Origin: Plebeiibacterium sediminum | GTDB taxonomy: Bacteria; Bacteroidota; Bacteroidia; Bacteroidales; Marinilabiliaceae | Direction: 5' to 3' | Assembly (NCBI RefSeq): GCF_026013605.1 | Contig: NZ_JAPDPJ010000021.1 | Coordinates: 25,799-89,798 of the forward strand | Length of the DNA stretch: 64,000 nucleotides | Shown: positions 1 through 9,575 of the stretch, piece by piece | How positions within the stretch are numbered: position 1 is the stretch's first letter | Layout: each line of letters starts with the position of its first letter | Made by a program: the position numbers and the translations under genes | The notes under the pieces: model-generated | What the model was told of the DNA's origin: nothing | The model's database searches: none | The model's input: only the letters and a program-made list of their open reading frames with translations

Positions 1-1
1 T

Positions 2-3000
2 TCCTTTGAATCATTAAGTTATTTTAGGGAAAGTTTTTATAACCAACTACAAGGGATGGACGCCATGCATCCTTTACAAGGACTTAAAAACTGTTCAAAG
101 ATGTTTAAAGGGAAACCATTTACAGCATATGATTATGCGCAAATGATGGGTTTGCCTGAAGCTCAGGTTCGTCAACAAATCATACAACTTTCTTTTTACG
201 GATTTATAGGTTATAATGTAAATACCGATGAAATTGAAATAAGACAAAGACTCGATGACTACCTCCTGTTCCGATTAGGGAAAAAAGATTATGATGTAAT
301 TCGTTTTGCTTCAAATACACCGGGACGGGTTGAAAACGCCCATATCGATTTACTTAATTATGATTTAAATATAAATGGTGTTAAATCTATTTCCATATCC
401 GATAATCAAAATGTTGTATTCTTTCCTAAAGATGAAAAAATCTTACTTAAGAGAAACCGAAACTTTATTTTTGACGGAACAATCAATGCAGGGATGTTAA
501 ATCTGTACGGAGCTGGTTTTAAATTCAATTACGATGATTTCCAGATCGATATGACCAACATTGACTCCTTGAGAATGCAAGTTCAGACTGGTGAATTAGA
601 TTACTTTGGTCACCCCAAGCTAACATACGTACAAAATGCTATTGAAAAACTTTCAGGAACCTTACGAATTGACAAACCAGATAATAAATCAGGAAAAGAT
701 TACTATAGCGAATTTCCAATTCTTCACAGTACTTCAGAATCATATGTTTACTACGATAAACCTGAAATACAAAATGGAATTTATGATCGGGAAAAATTTT
801 ATTTCAGGTTAGATACTTTTTCAATGGATAGTATTAGTGAATTAGCTCGTAAGAACTTTGACTTTACTGGTACATTTGTTTCAAACATCTTCCCTACTTT
901 TAATGAAAATCTTACTGTTCAAAAAGATTTTTCTCTTGGGTTTAACAGGGAAACACCTCCCGACGGCTATGATATTTACGATCACAGAGCTAAATATATT
1001 GCTAATATAGATTTAAGTAATAAGGGTTTACGGGGTAATGGTACATTGCAATACTTAGCATCAACTTCAAAGTCTGAAAACTTTTTGTTCCTACCTGAAG
1101 AAACAAAAGGTCAGGCCTACGACTTTACCATTGCCAAGCATGAGGATGGCATTGAATATCCTGATGTTTCAGGAAAATTTTCTTCTGTAACATACCTCCC
1201 ATATAAGGATAAATTAGAATCAAAGAGTCAGGAGGAAAGTTTTACCATGTTTAATAACGAAGCTTCACTTGAAGGTACTATTACTGTAGGAATAGGTGGT
1301 GCCACAGGTAAAGGTACATTCTATATGGAAAAAGCAAATATTGTATCGCCTGCAATGACTTTTGGCGGCCATACTATGTTAGCAGATTCATCTGACTTTA
1401 ATCTTGTAAGTGGCGATATGGGTGATGTATCGTTTAATACAACAAACTTAATTTCAAATATTGATTTTGAGACTCGCAAAGGTAATTTCGTATCAAAATC
1501 AGGAGGAAGTTTGGTTAATTTCACAGACAACAGATATGTATCATATATCAGTGAATTTTCATGGGATATGGACATAAACAACATTTATATGGGTGCAAGT
1601 GGTTCAGAAGGTAACCGATTTGTTTCCACACACAGACGTCAGGATTCACTAGACTTTAGAGCACCTTTAGCCAGGTACGATGTTGAGAAAAAAGTAATTT
1701 ATGCTGAGGAAGTTAAGAATATCAACGTTGCCGATGCTGATATCCAGTTAAATGATGGCCGCATTACAATTTATGAAGATGCAGAGATGGCTCCTATTGA
1801 TAGTGCTACCATTTTATTATCAGATTCAACATGTTCTCATACGATTTATAATTCGCATTTAAATATCGCAGGTAAGTTTGAGTATACCGGATATGGGGAA
1901 TATGATTTTATAAATGGTAATGGTAAAAAGTTTACCATACAAATGAGTGAAATAAAACTAGATGAAAATAAAAGTACAACTGCTTCAGGTACCATAGTTG
2001 AAACGGAACTGTTTACTTTTGATAAAAACTTTACATTTAAAGGAAAATCGACTTTAAATGCAAAGCAACCACACTTAACATTTGATGGAGGTGCACAAAT
2101 GCTTCATCAATGTAATGGAGGACCACAAACATTTGTTTATTTCAATTCAGTGATTGATCCATCAAATGTGTTAATTCCTATTGGAGAAGAACCGGTTAAT
2201 TACGAAAGAGAAAATATATACAGAGATTTCTTTATAACTAAAGATTCAGCTCATGTTTATTCTTCTTTCCTTCAATCCCGCAAGGATTACAGTGATATTC
2301 CGATTATTTCAGCCAATGGATACCTGCATTTTAACAGCACTGACAATGCTTTTGAAATTGCTCCAATGCATAAAATAAATAATCAGGATACCACAGGTAT
2401 TGTTTTCCAATATTCAAACTCCAGATGCGATATCAAAGCAGAAGGACCATTGGACTTTGGAATTGATTTAGGAGCGTTTAAATACAAAAATGTTGGAACA
2501 ATTATAGATGATCCTAAAAAAGAAAAAATAAGCATTACAACCCTGATGGGTATCGATTTCTTTTTTGATGAATCGATCACAAACATGATGGTAACTGCTA
2601 TTTTAGCGTCAAAAGCTCCTGAAAGTAAACTTAGTGATGCTACTTTACAAAAAAGAATGGCTGAATGGGTTGGAACTAAGGAGGCTAAATCTATTATTGC
2701 AAAAAAGAAAGCATCTAAACAAATTGAAAATCTAAATCCTGAAGTAAACCAAATGTTTACTTTTGGAAATTTAGATTTTACTTTTGATGGTCCGGGACAT
2801 GCATATGTAGCTGATGGAGAGGCAGATTTAACCTTCATTAAAAACTATGTGATCAACAAAAAAGTTGATGTAACTACTGAACTTGTAAAAAAGAGAAGTG
2901 GAAATATAATTGATATCATTATAAAATTTGATGATGATACCTGGTTCTATTTCTCACACAGAGGAGAAATGATGCAAACATTATCATCAAGTCCGGAATA

Positions 3001-3256
3001 TAATGAAGCTGTAAAAACATTAGATGAAGACAAACGAAAAGTTAAGGGTGGCTTAGGTGAAAAATCATTTACATATATATTAGCTCCTGCTAGTAAGTTA
3101 AATCGCTTTTCAAAAAAATTCGGTTATGCACCAATTAAATCAAGTGTAAGTGCTGCCGGTCAAAAATTAATAAAAGGAAATGTCGATGAAAATTCTGAAG
3201 ATAACAATTCTGAAGAGGAAGATGTTTCTGAAGAAGAACAAACTGAACAACAATAA
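2..3256 (+). CDS. Large unrecognised protein, 5' end cut by window edge
   Basis: The reading frame is open from base 2 to the stop at 3256, and no signal peptide or convincing start lies near the first ATG at 56. The gene therefore most likely begins before the window, and at least 1084 residues are visible. The first 70 visible residues look helical and soluble. The rest is long, polar and beta-rich (many alternating Asp/Asn/Thr/Phe strands), and the C-terminus is a low-complexity Glu/Asp/Asn tail. I do not recognise the family. A large envelope protein is possible, but there is no domain evidence. It ends just before a strong hairpin, so it is the last gene of its transcript. Confidence 0.7.
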   Translation, partial: SFESLSYFRESFYNQLQGMDAMHPLQGLKNCSKMFKGKPFTAYDYAQMMGLPEAQVRQQIIQLSFYGFIGYNVNTDEIEIRQRLDDYLLFRLGKKDYDVIRFASNTPGRVENAHIDLLNYDLNINGVKSISISDNQNVVFFPKDEKILLKRNRNFIFDGTINAGMLNLYGAGFKFNYDDFQIDMTNIDSLRMQVQTGELDYFGHPKLTYVQNAIEKLSGTLRIDKPDNKSGKDYYSEFPILHSTSESYVYYDKPEIQNGIYDREKFYFRLDTFSMDSISELARKNFDFTGTFVSNIFPTFNENLTVQKDFSLGFNRETPPDGYDIYDHRAKYIANIDLSNKGLRGNGTLQYLASTSKSENFLFLPEETKGQAYDFTIAKHEDGIEYPDVSGKFSSVTYLPYKDKLESKSQEESFTMFNNEASLEGTITVGIGGATGKGTFYMEKANIVSPAMTFGGHTMLADSSDFNLVSGDMGDVSFNTTNLISNIDFETRKGNFVSKSGGSLVNFTDNRYVSYISEFSWDMDINNIYMGASGSEGNRFVSTHRRQDSLDFRAPLARYDVEKKVIYAEEVKNINVADADIQLNDGRITIYEDAEMAPIDSATILLSDSTCSHTIYNSHLNIAGKFEYTGYGEYDFINGNGKKFTIQMSEIKLDENKSTTASGTIVETELFTFDKNFTFKGKSTLNAKQPHLTFDGGAQMLHQCNGGPQTFVYFNSVIDPSNVLIPIGEEPVNYERENIYRDFFITKDSAHVYSSFLQSRKDYSDIPIISANGYLHFNSTDNAFEIAPMHKINNQDTTGIVFQYSNSRCDIKAEGPLDFGIDLGAFKYKNVGTIIDDPKKEKISITTLMGIDFFFDESITNMMVTAILASKAPESKLSDATLQKRMAEWVGTKEAKSIIAKKKASKQIENLNPEVNQMFTFGNLDFTFDGPGHAYVADGEADLTFIKNYVINKKVDVTTELVKKRSGNIIDIIIKFDDDTWFYFSHRGEMMQTLSSSPEYNEAVKTLDEDKRKVKGGLGEKSFTYILAPASKLNRFSKKFGYAPIKSSVSAAGQKLIKGNVDENSEDNNSEEEDVSEEEQTEQQ

Positions 3257-3260
3257 AATA

Positions 3261-3304
3261 AAATGAGTGATTCTTTTAATAATTTAATTTAGAATCACTC
3301 ATTT
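3261..3304 (+). terminator. Hairpin terminator after the first gene
   Basis: A perfect 14-bp inverted repeat (3261-3274 with 3291-3304) has a 16-nt loop and starts 4 bases after the stop codon. The T-tract after it is weak, so it may be a stabilising or partly Rho-independent end. Confidence 0.6.
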
Positions 3305-3380
3305 ACTTTGTTAAGTCTCGAAAATTTTCCGAAACAACTCTTTTTAGCTACTTTTACATGCACACAACTCAAATAGAAAT

Positions 3381-4439
3381 ATGAATAATTTTAAAATTGG
3401 AATTGTAATCAGTTTAATCACACTTTTAAGTAACTATAGTTTTTCTCAAACTAAAATAACTACTGATTTTAAGGATTACAGTTTAGATATTTTTGAAACA
3501 ACTGATATTAATAATCTTGATATCAGAGGTAATCATGCACAAATCAATATTCTGAATTGGGATAAAGACTCAATCAGTGTTGAAACTTCGTTAGAAATCT
3601 TATCTGATAAGCCAAACTTATCTAAAGAAATGCTTGACGAGATAAGAATTAAAGTGGTTACATACAGCAAAACACTTCAGGTTAAAACAACATTTACGGA
3701 GGATTTTAACAGGACAATACCGTATAAAATCATGTACAACATTTTTTGTCCAAAAGAAATCTCACTACAAATAAAAAACTCCAATGGACAAGTTAATATT
3801 GCTGAAATAACAGGTAAAACCGATGCAAAACTTGATTACTGCCAAATAAATATTAAGAATCTATCCATAGACAATGATTCTATTAGCAATAACATCGAAT
3901 TAAACTATTGTAACGGTACTATTAATAAATTTGGTTATGGTAAAATAGTTATTAATAACTCTACAATTCAAATTCCAAGCGCCAATCTCATTGATTTAAC
4001 CTCAAATTACAGCATCATTGAAATAAATAAAATAGATAAGTTAAAGAGTATATCAAAAATTGACAACTTAAAAATTGGCAATTCTACACAAACGGAGCTT
4101 AGAAGTAACAGTTCTACTATTCAAATAGCACAAATTGGAACTGAAAGTTTGTTTGAATGTACTAATGGAAATTTAACCATTAATAATTCATCAAACGACC
4201 TAAAAAAGTTAACCATTAACAATAATAATACACATACATCAGTTAAATTAAATGAGCTGGTTTCATACACCATTAACGGAGAAATTTCTAAAGGTAAATT
4301 AATTCACCCTTATTTAAACAAGATCCAACTGGTTAAAGAGATTGAAAAGGTATCATTTAATGGGGTTATTGGAAATAATCCTCAAAGTGATTCAAAAGTT
4401 ATTGTTTTTAACACCAACCAGAACGTTGAGTTCAAATAA
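3381..4439 (+). CDS. Secreted beta-helix-like protein (DUF4097-like)
   Basis: The protein has 352 residues with a Sec signal peptide at 1-22 (cleavage after SFSQ). The rest is a repetitive Asn/Ile/Ser-rich beta pattern (short strands such as INNST and INNSS), as in the putative adhesin/DUF4097 family, where strands stack into a beta-helix. No catalytic motif is visible. It is the first gene of a same-strand run ending at 9575; the next gene starts 15 bases later. A degenerate -7 box (TACTTTTA) at 3349 is a possible promoter. The family call rests on pattern only, and function is unknown. Confidence 0.6.
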   Translation: MNNFKIGIVISLITLLSNYSFSQTKITTDFKDYSLDIFETTDINNLDIRGNHAQINILNWDKDSISVETSLEILSDKPNLSKEMLDEIRIKVVTYSKTLQVKTTFTEDFNRTIPYKIMYNIFCPKEISLQIKNSNGQVNIAEITGKTDAKLDYCQINIKNLSIDNDSISNNIELNYCNGTINKFGYGKIVINNSTIQIPSANLIDLTSNYSIIEINKIDKLKSISKIDNLKIGNSTQTELRSNSSTIQIAQIGTESLFECTNGNLTINNSSNDLKKLTINNNNTHTSVKLNELVSYTINGEISKGKLIHPYLNKIQLVKEIEKVSFNGVIGNNPQSDSKVIVFNTNQNVEFK

Positions 4440-4454
4440 TTAAAAGTTAGTATT

Positions 4455-6233
4455 ATGTCCACAGCTGATAAAATTTTCTTATTGCGTTCAAAGATGCTAA
4501 GCATGGGAATTGACGCATATATTATACCCGGGAGTGACCCTCACATGAGCGAATACACTGCCGCTCATTGGAAAAAACGAGAGTTTATTTCAGGTTTTAC
4601 AGGTTCGGCAGGAACCGTTGTTATTTTGGCAGAAGAGGCTGGTTTATGGACGGACAGCAGATATTTTATCCAGGCAGAAAAAGAATTAGATGGGAATGGG
4701 ATTGATTTGTTTCGAATGGGTGAAGCCGGAACTCCTGACTATGCAGACTGGATTGCTGAAAGATTAAATCCGGGAAGTACTTTAGCTTTTGAAGGCGAAG
4801 TATTTTCAATTGAAGATGCCAGAAAACTATCAAAGAAGTTCAAGACTTATGGTATCTCAATCGACCCCAATTTAACATTACTTGATGAAATCTGGGAAGG
4901 ACGTCCTCCTATTCCGGAAAAACCAATTATTCTGCATGAAACAATACATGCCGGTTTAAGCAGAATTGAGAAGATTGAAAGGATCAGAGAGGAAATGCGT
5001 AATCAGGATGCCTCTCACTATATAATTACAGCGCTTGACGAAATTGCATGGACTTTGAACCTTAGGGGTAGCGATGTTTCTTACAATCCGGTGTTTCATG
5101 CATATTTAATCATCTCTCTTGATGCGGTTTATTTGTTTATCGACACCCATAAAATTACTGCTACAATTGGAAAACAATTAGCTATTGACGATATCTCAAT
5201 ACATTTGTATTCAGATATTTTTAAATGGGTTAAAGATATGCCAATTGACTCTGGTTTAATGTTTGATCCTTTTACTACCAACGCAAAAATATATTCATTA
5301 ATTCCACGAGAAGTTATTAAAATTGAAACTGAAAGCGTTGTAAAAGACCTTAAAGGAATTAAGAACAGCACCGAACAAAATGGATTTAGAGAAGCCATGA
5401 AAAAAGATGGTGTTGCAATGGTAAAATTCATTCACTGGCTTGAAAATCAAGTTCCACAAGGAGATGTTACAGAAATATCAGCAGCAAGAGAGTTAAAGAA
5501 ATTCAGAGCAGAAGCAGATAGCTTTGTTGGAGAGTCTTTTGCTACAATATCTGCATTTGCTGAACACGGCGCCATCTGTCACTATACCGTAGATGAAAAA
5601 AGCAGCATCCCTTTAAGTTCTGATAATTTTTATCTGGTTGACTCTGGTGGCCAGTATTATGAAGGTACTACAGATATTACAAGAACCATTCATTTGGGTA
5701 CACCAACTGAACAACAAAAAGTAGACTATACGATGGTACTTAAAGGTAATATCGCGTTAGATACTACAAAATTTCCTGTAGGCACGAGAGGTGTTCACCT
5801 GGATATTCTGGCACGCAAAGCACTGTGGTCTCAAGGTCTAAATTACGGTCATGGAACAGGCCACGGAGTTGGTTGCTTTTTAAATGTACACGAAGGACCT
5901 CAGGCTATACGCCCCAATGATAATGGTGTTGCATTAGCTGAAGGAATGATTACATCTAATGAGCCAGGTTTATATAGAGAAGAAGAATACGGTATTAGAA
6001 TTGAAAACCTCATTTTAACAAAAAAGGCTGTTTCAACTGCTTTTGGAGACTTTTTAGGTTTTGAAACTTTAACCCTCTGCCCTATTGACCTAAAACCAAT
6101 TGAAAAGTCTCTTTTGACTCATGAAGAAATTGATTGGCTAAATCAATATCATCAGAAAGTATATGATATTATTTCACCTTTATTAAGCGAAGAGTTAAGC
6201 AATTGGTTAAAAGAAAAAACAAAAGCGATATAA
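4455..6233 (+). CDS. pepP: Xaa-Pro aminopeptidase (M24B)
   Basis: The protein has 592 residues, the length of the three-domain cytosolic aminopeptidase P form. Two creatinase-like N-terminal domains (about 1-300) are followed by a pita-bread catalytic domain. The five metal ligands are visible: D396 (LVDSGG), D407 (TTDITR), H470 (GTGHGVG), E503 (SNEPG) and E517 (IRIEN). The family removes the N-terminal residue of peptides with proline at position 2, using two Mn or Co ions. There is no signal peptide, so it acts in the cytoplasm. It sits 15 bases after the upstream gene and 17 before the next. Confidence 0.95.
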   Translation: MSTADKIFLLRSKMLSMGIDAYIIPGSDPHMSEYTAAHWKKREFISGFTGSAGTVVILAEEAGLWTDSRYFIQAEKELDGNGIDLFRMGEAGTPDYADWIAERLNPGSTLAFEGEVFSIEDARKLSKKFKTYGISIDPNLTLLDEIWEGRPPIPEKPIILHETIHAGLSRIEKIERIREEMRNQDASHYIITALDEIAWTLNLRGSDVSYNPVFHAYLIISLDAVYLFIDTHKITATIGKQLAIDDISIHLYSDIFKWVKDMPIDSGLMFDPFTTNAKIYSLIPREVIKIETESVVKDLKGIKNSTEQNGFREAMKKDGVAMVKFIHWLENQVPQGDVTEISAARELKKFRAEADSFVGESFATISAFAEHGAICHYTVDEKSSIPLSSDNFYLVDSGGQYYEGTTDITRTIHLGTPTEQQKVDYTMVLKGNIALDTTKFPVGTRGVHLDILARKALWSQGLNYGHGTGHGVGCFLNVHEGPQAIRPNDNGVALAEGMITSNEPGLYREEEYGIRIENLILTKKAVSTAFGDFLGFETLTLCPIDLKPIEKSLLTHEEIDWLNQYHQKVYDIISPLLSEELSNWLKEKTKAI

Positions 6234-6250
6234 TCAATCAAGACTATTAG

Positions 6251-7156
6251 ATGCTATCTGTTTGTATACCTGTTTATAATGTTGATGTTACTTGCTTAAC
6301 CGAAAAGTTAATCAAGCAGGCAGATGAATTATCCATTAATATAGAAATACTTATATATGATGATGGTTCAAAGAATGATTATAAAATAATAAACAGATCT
6401 CTAAAGAGTTTTGATCAAATCAGATACAAAGAACTTAAAAAAAATATAGGGAGCGCAGCCATTCGAAACAGAATGGCTGTTGATGCTTTATACAATAGTC
6501 TTTTATTTATCGATAGTGATTCTGAAATTCCTGTTGATTACCTGGAAAAGTATTTACCGCATATTACCAATTCTAAAATGATTGTTTGTGGAGGAAGAGT
6601 ACATCCCAAACAGCTACCATCTTTAGATAAAAGTCTAAGATGGAAAGTTGGCAAATTCAAAGAAGACTTCAGTGCAGCACATAGAAACAAAGTTCCTAAT
6701 AAAAGTTTTATGTCGAATAACTTTTTAGTAAAGAGAGAACTTTTCAACAAGATCCAATTTGATGAAACTATTGAAAGATCTGGCCATGAAGACACTATGT
6801 TTGGCATAAAACTTGAGCTGCTGGGTATCCATATTTTCCATATTGATAATCCTATTGTTCATATTGGATTAGAAAGTAATATGGAATTTATTACTAAAAC
6901 AGAACAAAGATTAGAAACATTAAAAATCATAGAATCAAAAAATGGAGACAACCATCTGCTTTATGACAGGATAACAATTTTAAGATATTACAGGATTTTA
7001 AAAAAATTAAAACTTATTGGGCTGTCAGGTGTTTTGTTTCTTCGAAGTAAGGATTTTTTATCCGGATTACTTCAAAACACTAATCCTAGCATGTTAATCT
7101 ATGATCTATACAAATTAGGATATTATTCTCATATTTCTAAAAAGATAATACAATGA
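6251..7156 (+). CDS. Family 2 glycosyltransferase (GT-A fold)
   Basis: The protein has 301 residues. The N-terminal GT-A Rossmann-like domain begins at residue 1 (LSVCIPVYN), with the nucleotide-binding DDGS at 37-40 and the metal-binding DSD at 88-90. The acceptor-side motif SGHEDTMFG lies near residue 177, where GT2 enzymes carry an ED base motif. The C-terminal third has no clear membrane helix. It should transfer a sugar from a nucleotide sugar, but the acceptor cannot be read from the sequence. It overlaps the following thioredoxin gene by 4 bases (ATGA), which suggests translational coupling. Confidence 0.88.
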   Translation: MLSVCIPVYNVDVTCLTEKLIKQADELSINIEILIYDDGSKNDYKIINRSLKSFDQIRYKELKKNIGSAAIRNRMAVDALYNSLLFIDSDSEIPVDYLEKYLPHITNSKMIVCGGRVHPKQLPSLDKSLRWKVGKFKEDFSAAHRNKVPNKSFMSNNFLVKRELFNKIQFDETIERSGHEDTMFGIKLELLGIHIFHIDNPIVHIGLESNMEFITKTEQRLETLKIIESKNGDNHLLYDRITILRYYRILKKLKLIGLSGVLFLRSKDFLSGLLQNTNPSMLIYDLYKLGYYSHISKKIIQ

Positions 7157-8571
7157 ATACAAAGTTTATCATCATACTATCTGTATTTTTCTCATTAACC
7201 TTATTTAAGGTAAATGGACAAGGTTATAAAATTGATGTTACTATTAATGGATTGAAAGATACCACCTTAATACTGGGACATTATTTTAACAAGAAAATGT
7301 TAGTAAATGACACCATTATGGTTAACCATGAAGGTAAAGGAAGTTTTACTGGAGAAGAACCATTACCAGGTGGTGTTTATATCATTTATATGCCAGATCA
7401 AAAGTACTTTGATATATTTATTGATGATGAACAACATTTTAGCATTTCAACCCAAAAGACAGAACCAATACTAAACCTTACTGTAAAAGGAAATAAACAA
7501 GAACTGGCTTTTAATGAATACCAAAAATACCTGAACAAACAACAACAAAAAGCGGTTGCCCTTCAAAACAATATTAAAGAAAAAGCTCAATCACAAAAAG
7601 ATTCTGTGGAAATATGGAAGAATCAACTAAACGAATTAACTGAAGAAATTAATGGCTATTGGAATAATATATTAACCAAATATAAAGGCACATTCCTGGC
7701 TAATTTTATAAGAGGTATTAAAGAAATTAATGTACCCGATTTTAATGAAAATAAAAGTTTACCAGACTCGGTAATTCGATGGAAACGATATGAATATTAT
7801 AAAGATCACTATTTTGATAATATTGATATGCAAGATGACAGAATGTTACGTACTCCATATTTTACAAATAAACTAGAAACTTTTTTTACAAAGACTGTTT
7901 TCCAAATTCCTGACAGCATTGTTAAAGAAGCAAATAGAGTAATTGAAATGGCAGGTGATAATAAGGAGATGGAAAAATACCTTATTCAGTATACATTCAA
8001 CACTGTAAATGACAGTAAAGTGATGGGAATGGATGCTGCTATGGTAGCTCTGGCTGAAAGATATTATTTATCTGGATATGCAGACTGGGTAGATGAAGAA
8101 TTCCTTACAAAACTTGAAGAAAGAGTAACAAAACTTAAACCTAATTTAATTGGAAATAAAGCTCCAGATTTAAAGTTACTTTCACCCAATAACGAATACT
8201 ACAAACTTAACGAAGTATATGCAAAATTAACCATATTGGTTTTCTGGGAACCGGATTGTGGTCACTGTAAAAAAGAGATTCCTAAAATAAAAGAAGAAAT
8301 ATGGGATAAGTATGGTGATCAGGGTGTTAAAATATTTGCAGTTTTCACCCAACACGAAAAAGATAAATGGACTGAGTTTATTGAGGAACACCAATTAGAG
8401 GAATGGATTAATGTTTGGGACCCATATAACCAATCAAATTTTAGAGATTTGTATGATATTTATAGTACTCCGGTTATTTTTGTTTTAGACGAAAATAAAA
8501 ACATTATCGGAAAAAGAATCGGTACAGATCAACTTCCTGGATTTATTGAATATCATTTAAAAAAGAAATAA
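7153..8571 (+). CDS. TlpA-like thiol-disulfide oxidoreductase with DUF4369/DUF5106-like N-terminus
   Basis: The protein has 472 residues with a Sec signal at 1-22. The DUF4369-like beta domain (about 25-120) resembles the N-terminus of Bacteroidota TlpA proteins, and a helical DUF5106-like region (about 125-330) follows. The last 140 residues are a thioredoxin fold with the redox motif C369-G-H-C372 (DCGHCKKE) and a cis-Pro loop (STPVIFVLD). It probably reduces or isomerises disulfides, or acts in cytochrome maturation, in the periplasm. The gene overlaps the upstream glycosyltransferase by 4 bases, and the next gene follows 8 bases on. Confidence 0.88.
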   Translation: MNTKFIIILSVFFSLTLFKVNGQGYKIDVTINGLKDTTLILGHYFNKKMLVNDTIMVNHEGKGSFTGEEPLPGGVYIIYMPDQKYFDIFIDDEQHFSISTQKTEPILNLTVKGNKQELAFNEYQKYLNKQQQKAVALQNNIKEKAQSQKDSVEIWKNQLNELTEEINGYWNNILTKYKGTFLANFIRGIKEINVPDFNENKSLPDSVIRWKRYEYYKDHYFDNIDMQDDRMLRTPYFTNKLETFFTKTVFQIPDSIVKEANRVIEMAGDNKEMEKYLIQYTFNTVNDSKVMGMDAAMVALAERYYLSGYADWVDEEFLTKLEERVTKLKPNLIGNKAPDLKLLSPNNEYYKLNEVYAKLTILVFWEPDCGHCKKEIPKIKEEIWDKYGDQGVKIFAVFTQHEKDKWTEFIEEHQLEEWINVWDPYNQSNFRDLYDIYSTPVIFVLDENKNIIGKRIGTDQLPGFIEYHLKKK

Positions 8572-8579
8572 AGCCAATT

Positions 8580-9575
8580 ATGCAAAACAATATATTTAAA
8601 ACAGTTTTTATTGGTTTAAGCATCTGCTCTGTATTATTTTCATGTGCTAACGAGGAAAAAGATTTACCCATTTCTGAAATATATTTAGATATTCCAGAAG
8701 GTGGTTATGAAATAAAAGTAAATGATACGATAGTTATTTCTCCTAAAATCACTTATGACTACGGATCATCTTATACCTGGTTATTAGATGATGAAATTAT
8801 TTCAACGGATAAAGACTATAAGCTCATACCTAAAGAACTAAATACATTTAATTATACATTTATTGTTGAAAACCAAAGAGGTACTGTATCCCGAGAAATA
8901 TTTGCACAATCCATGTATAATAGTGATTTTGAAGATTTAACCCTTGAGAAAGATACATTTTCTGTTGGAACAGTTGGTACAACTCAATTTTCTTCTGGAC
9001 TTTTAAGTTTTGAAGTGAATGGAGATCCTAAAGAAACTTCTTCTTTTGATGGATTCGTATACTCAGATATAACAGGTAGTAATACTAATGTATTATACCA
9101 ATTATATGGAGAATACAGATCAACGGATGATTATGACTCTGAAAATTATGTTGTTTTAGGCCTTAATGATCCAAATAAACATGGTACTATTACAACTCTT
9201 GATAGTGAGGATCACTTATTTAAAAGCATGTATGTAAATAATACCTACTATAACTATACTGCCATTGAGCAAGGAATAGGGTCTATTGAAAAGTTTGGCG
9301 GTACAGAAGGAACAGATCCGGACTGGTTTAAAATGATTATCAATGGATATGACACTGCTGGAACTCTTAAAGGAACTGTTGAGTTTTATTTAGCTGATCA
9401 TACTGCCATAACCAATAAGGATGATTATACAATAAGAGAATGGACCAATGTTGATTTGACAGAATTAGGTTACATATCACGTATTGAAATAAGCTTTTTA
9501 TCAACTGACATTTTCAATGGTGAGATGTTAACACCTGCTTATGTTTGCATTGATAATATCAAGGTTATTGACTAG
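8580..9575 (+). CDS. Lipoprotein with DUF4465-like C-terminal domain
   Basis: The protein has 331 residues. The lipobox is LFSC, with the acylated Cys at 22, followed by acidic residues as in surface-exported Bacteroidota lipoproteins. Residues 30-110 look like a small PKD/Ig-like beta domain. Residues 120-331 match the DUF4465 pattern: DPDWFKMIINGYD, then VEFYLADHT, WTNVDLTELG, and the C-terminal TPAYVCIDNIKV. The family is extracellular and of unknown biochemical role. It is the last gene of the + strand run, and its end overlaps the end of the convergent protease gene by 11 bases. Confidence 0.75.
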   Translation: MQNNIFKTVFIGLSICSVLFSCANEEKDLPISEIYLDIPEGGYEIKVNDTIVISPKITYDYGSSYTWLLDDEIISTDKDYKLIPKELNTFNYTFIVENQRGTVSREIFAQSMYNSDFEDLTLEKDTFSVGTVGTTQFSSGLLSFEVNGDPKETSSFDGFVYSDITGSNTNVLYQLYGEYRSTDDYDSENYVVLGLNDPNKHGTITTLDSEDHLFKSMYVNNTYYNYTAIEQGIGSIEKFGGTEGTDPDWFKMIINGYDTAGTLKGTVEFYLADHTAITNKDDYTIREWTNVDLTELGYISRIEISFLSTDIFNGEMLTPAYVCIDNIKVID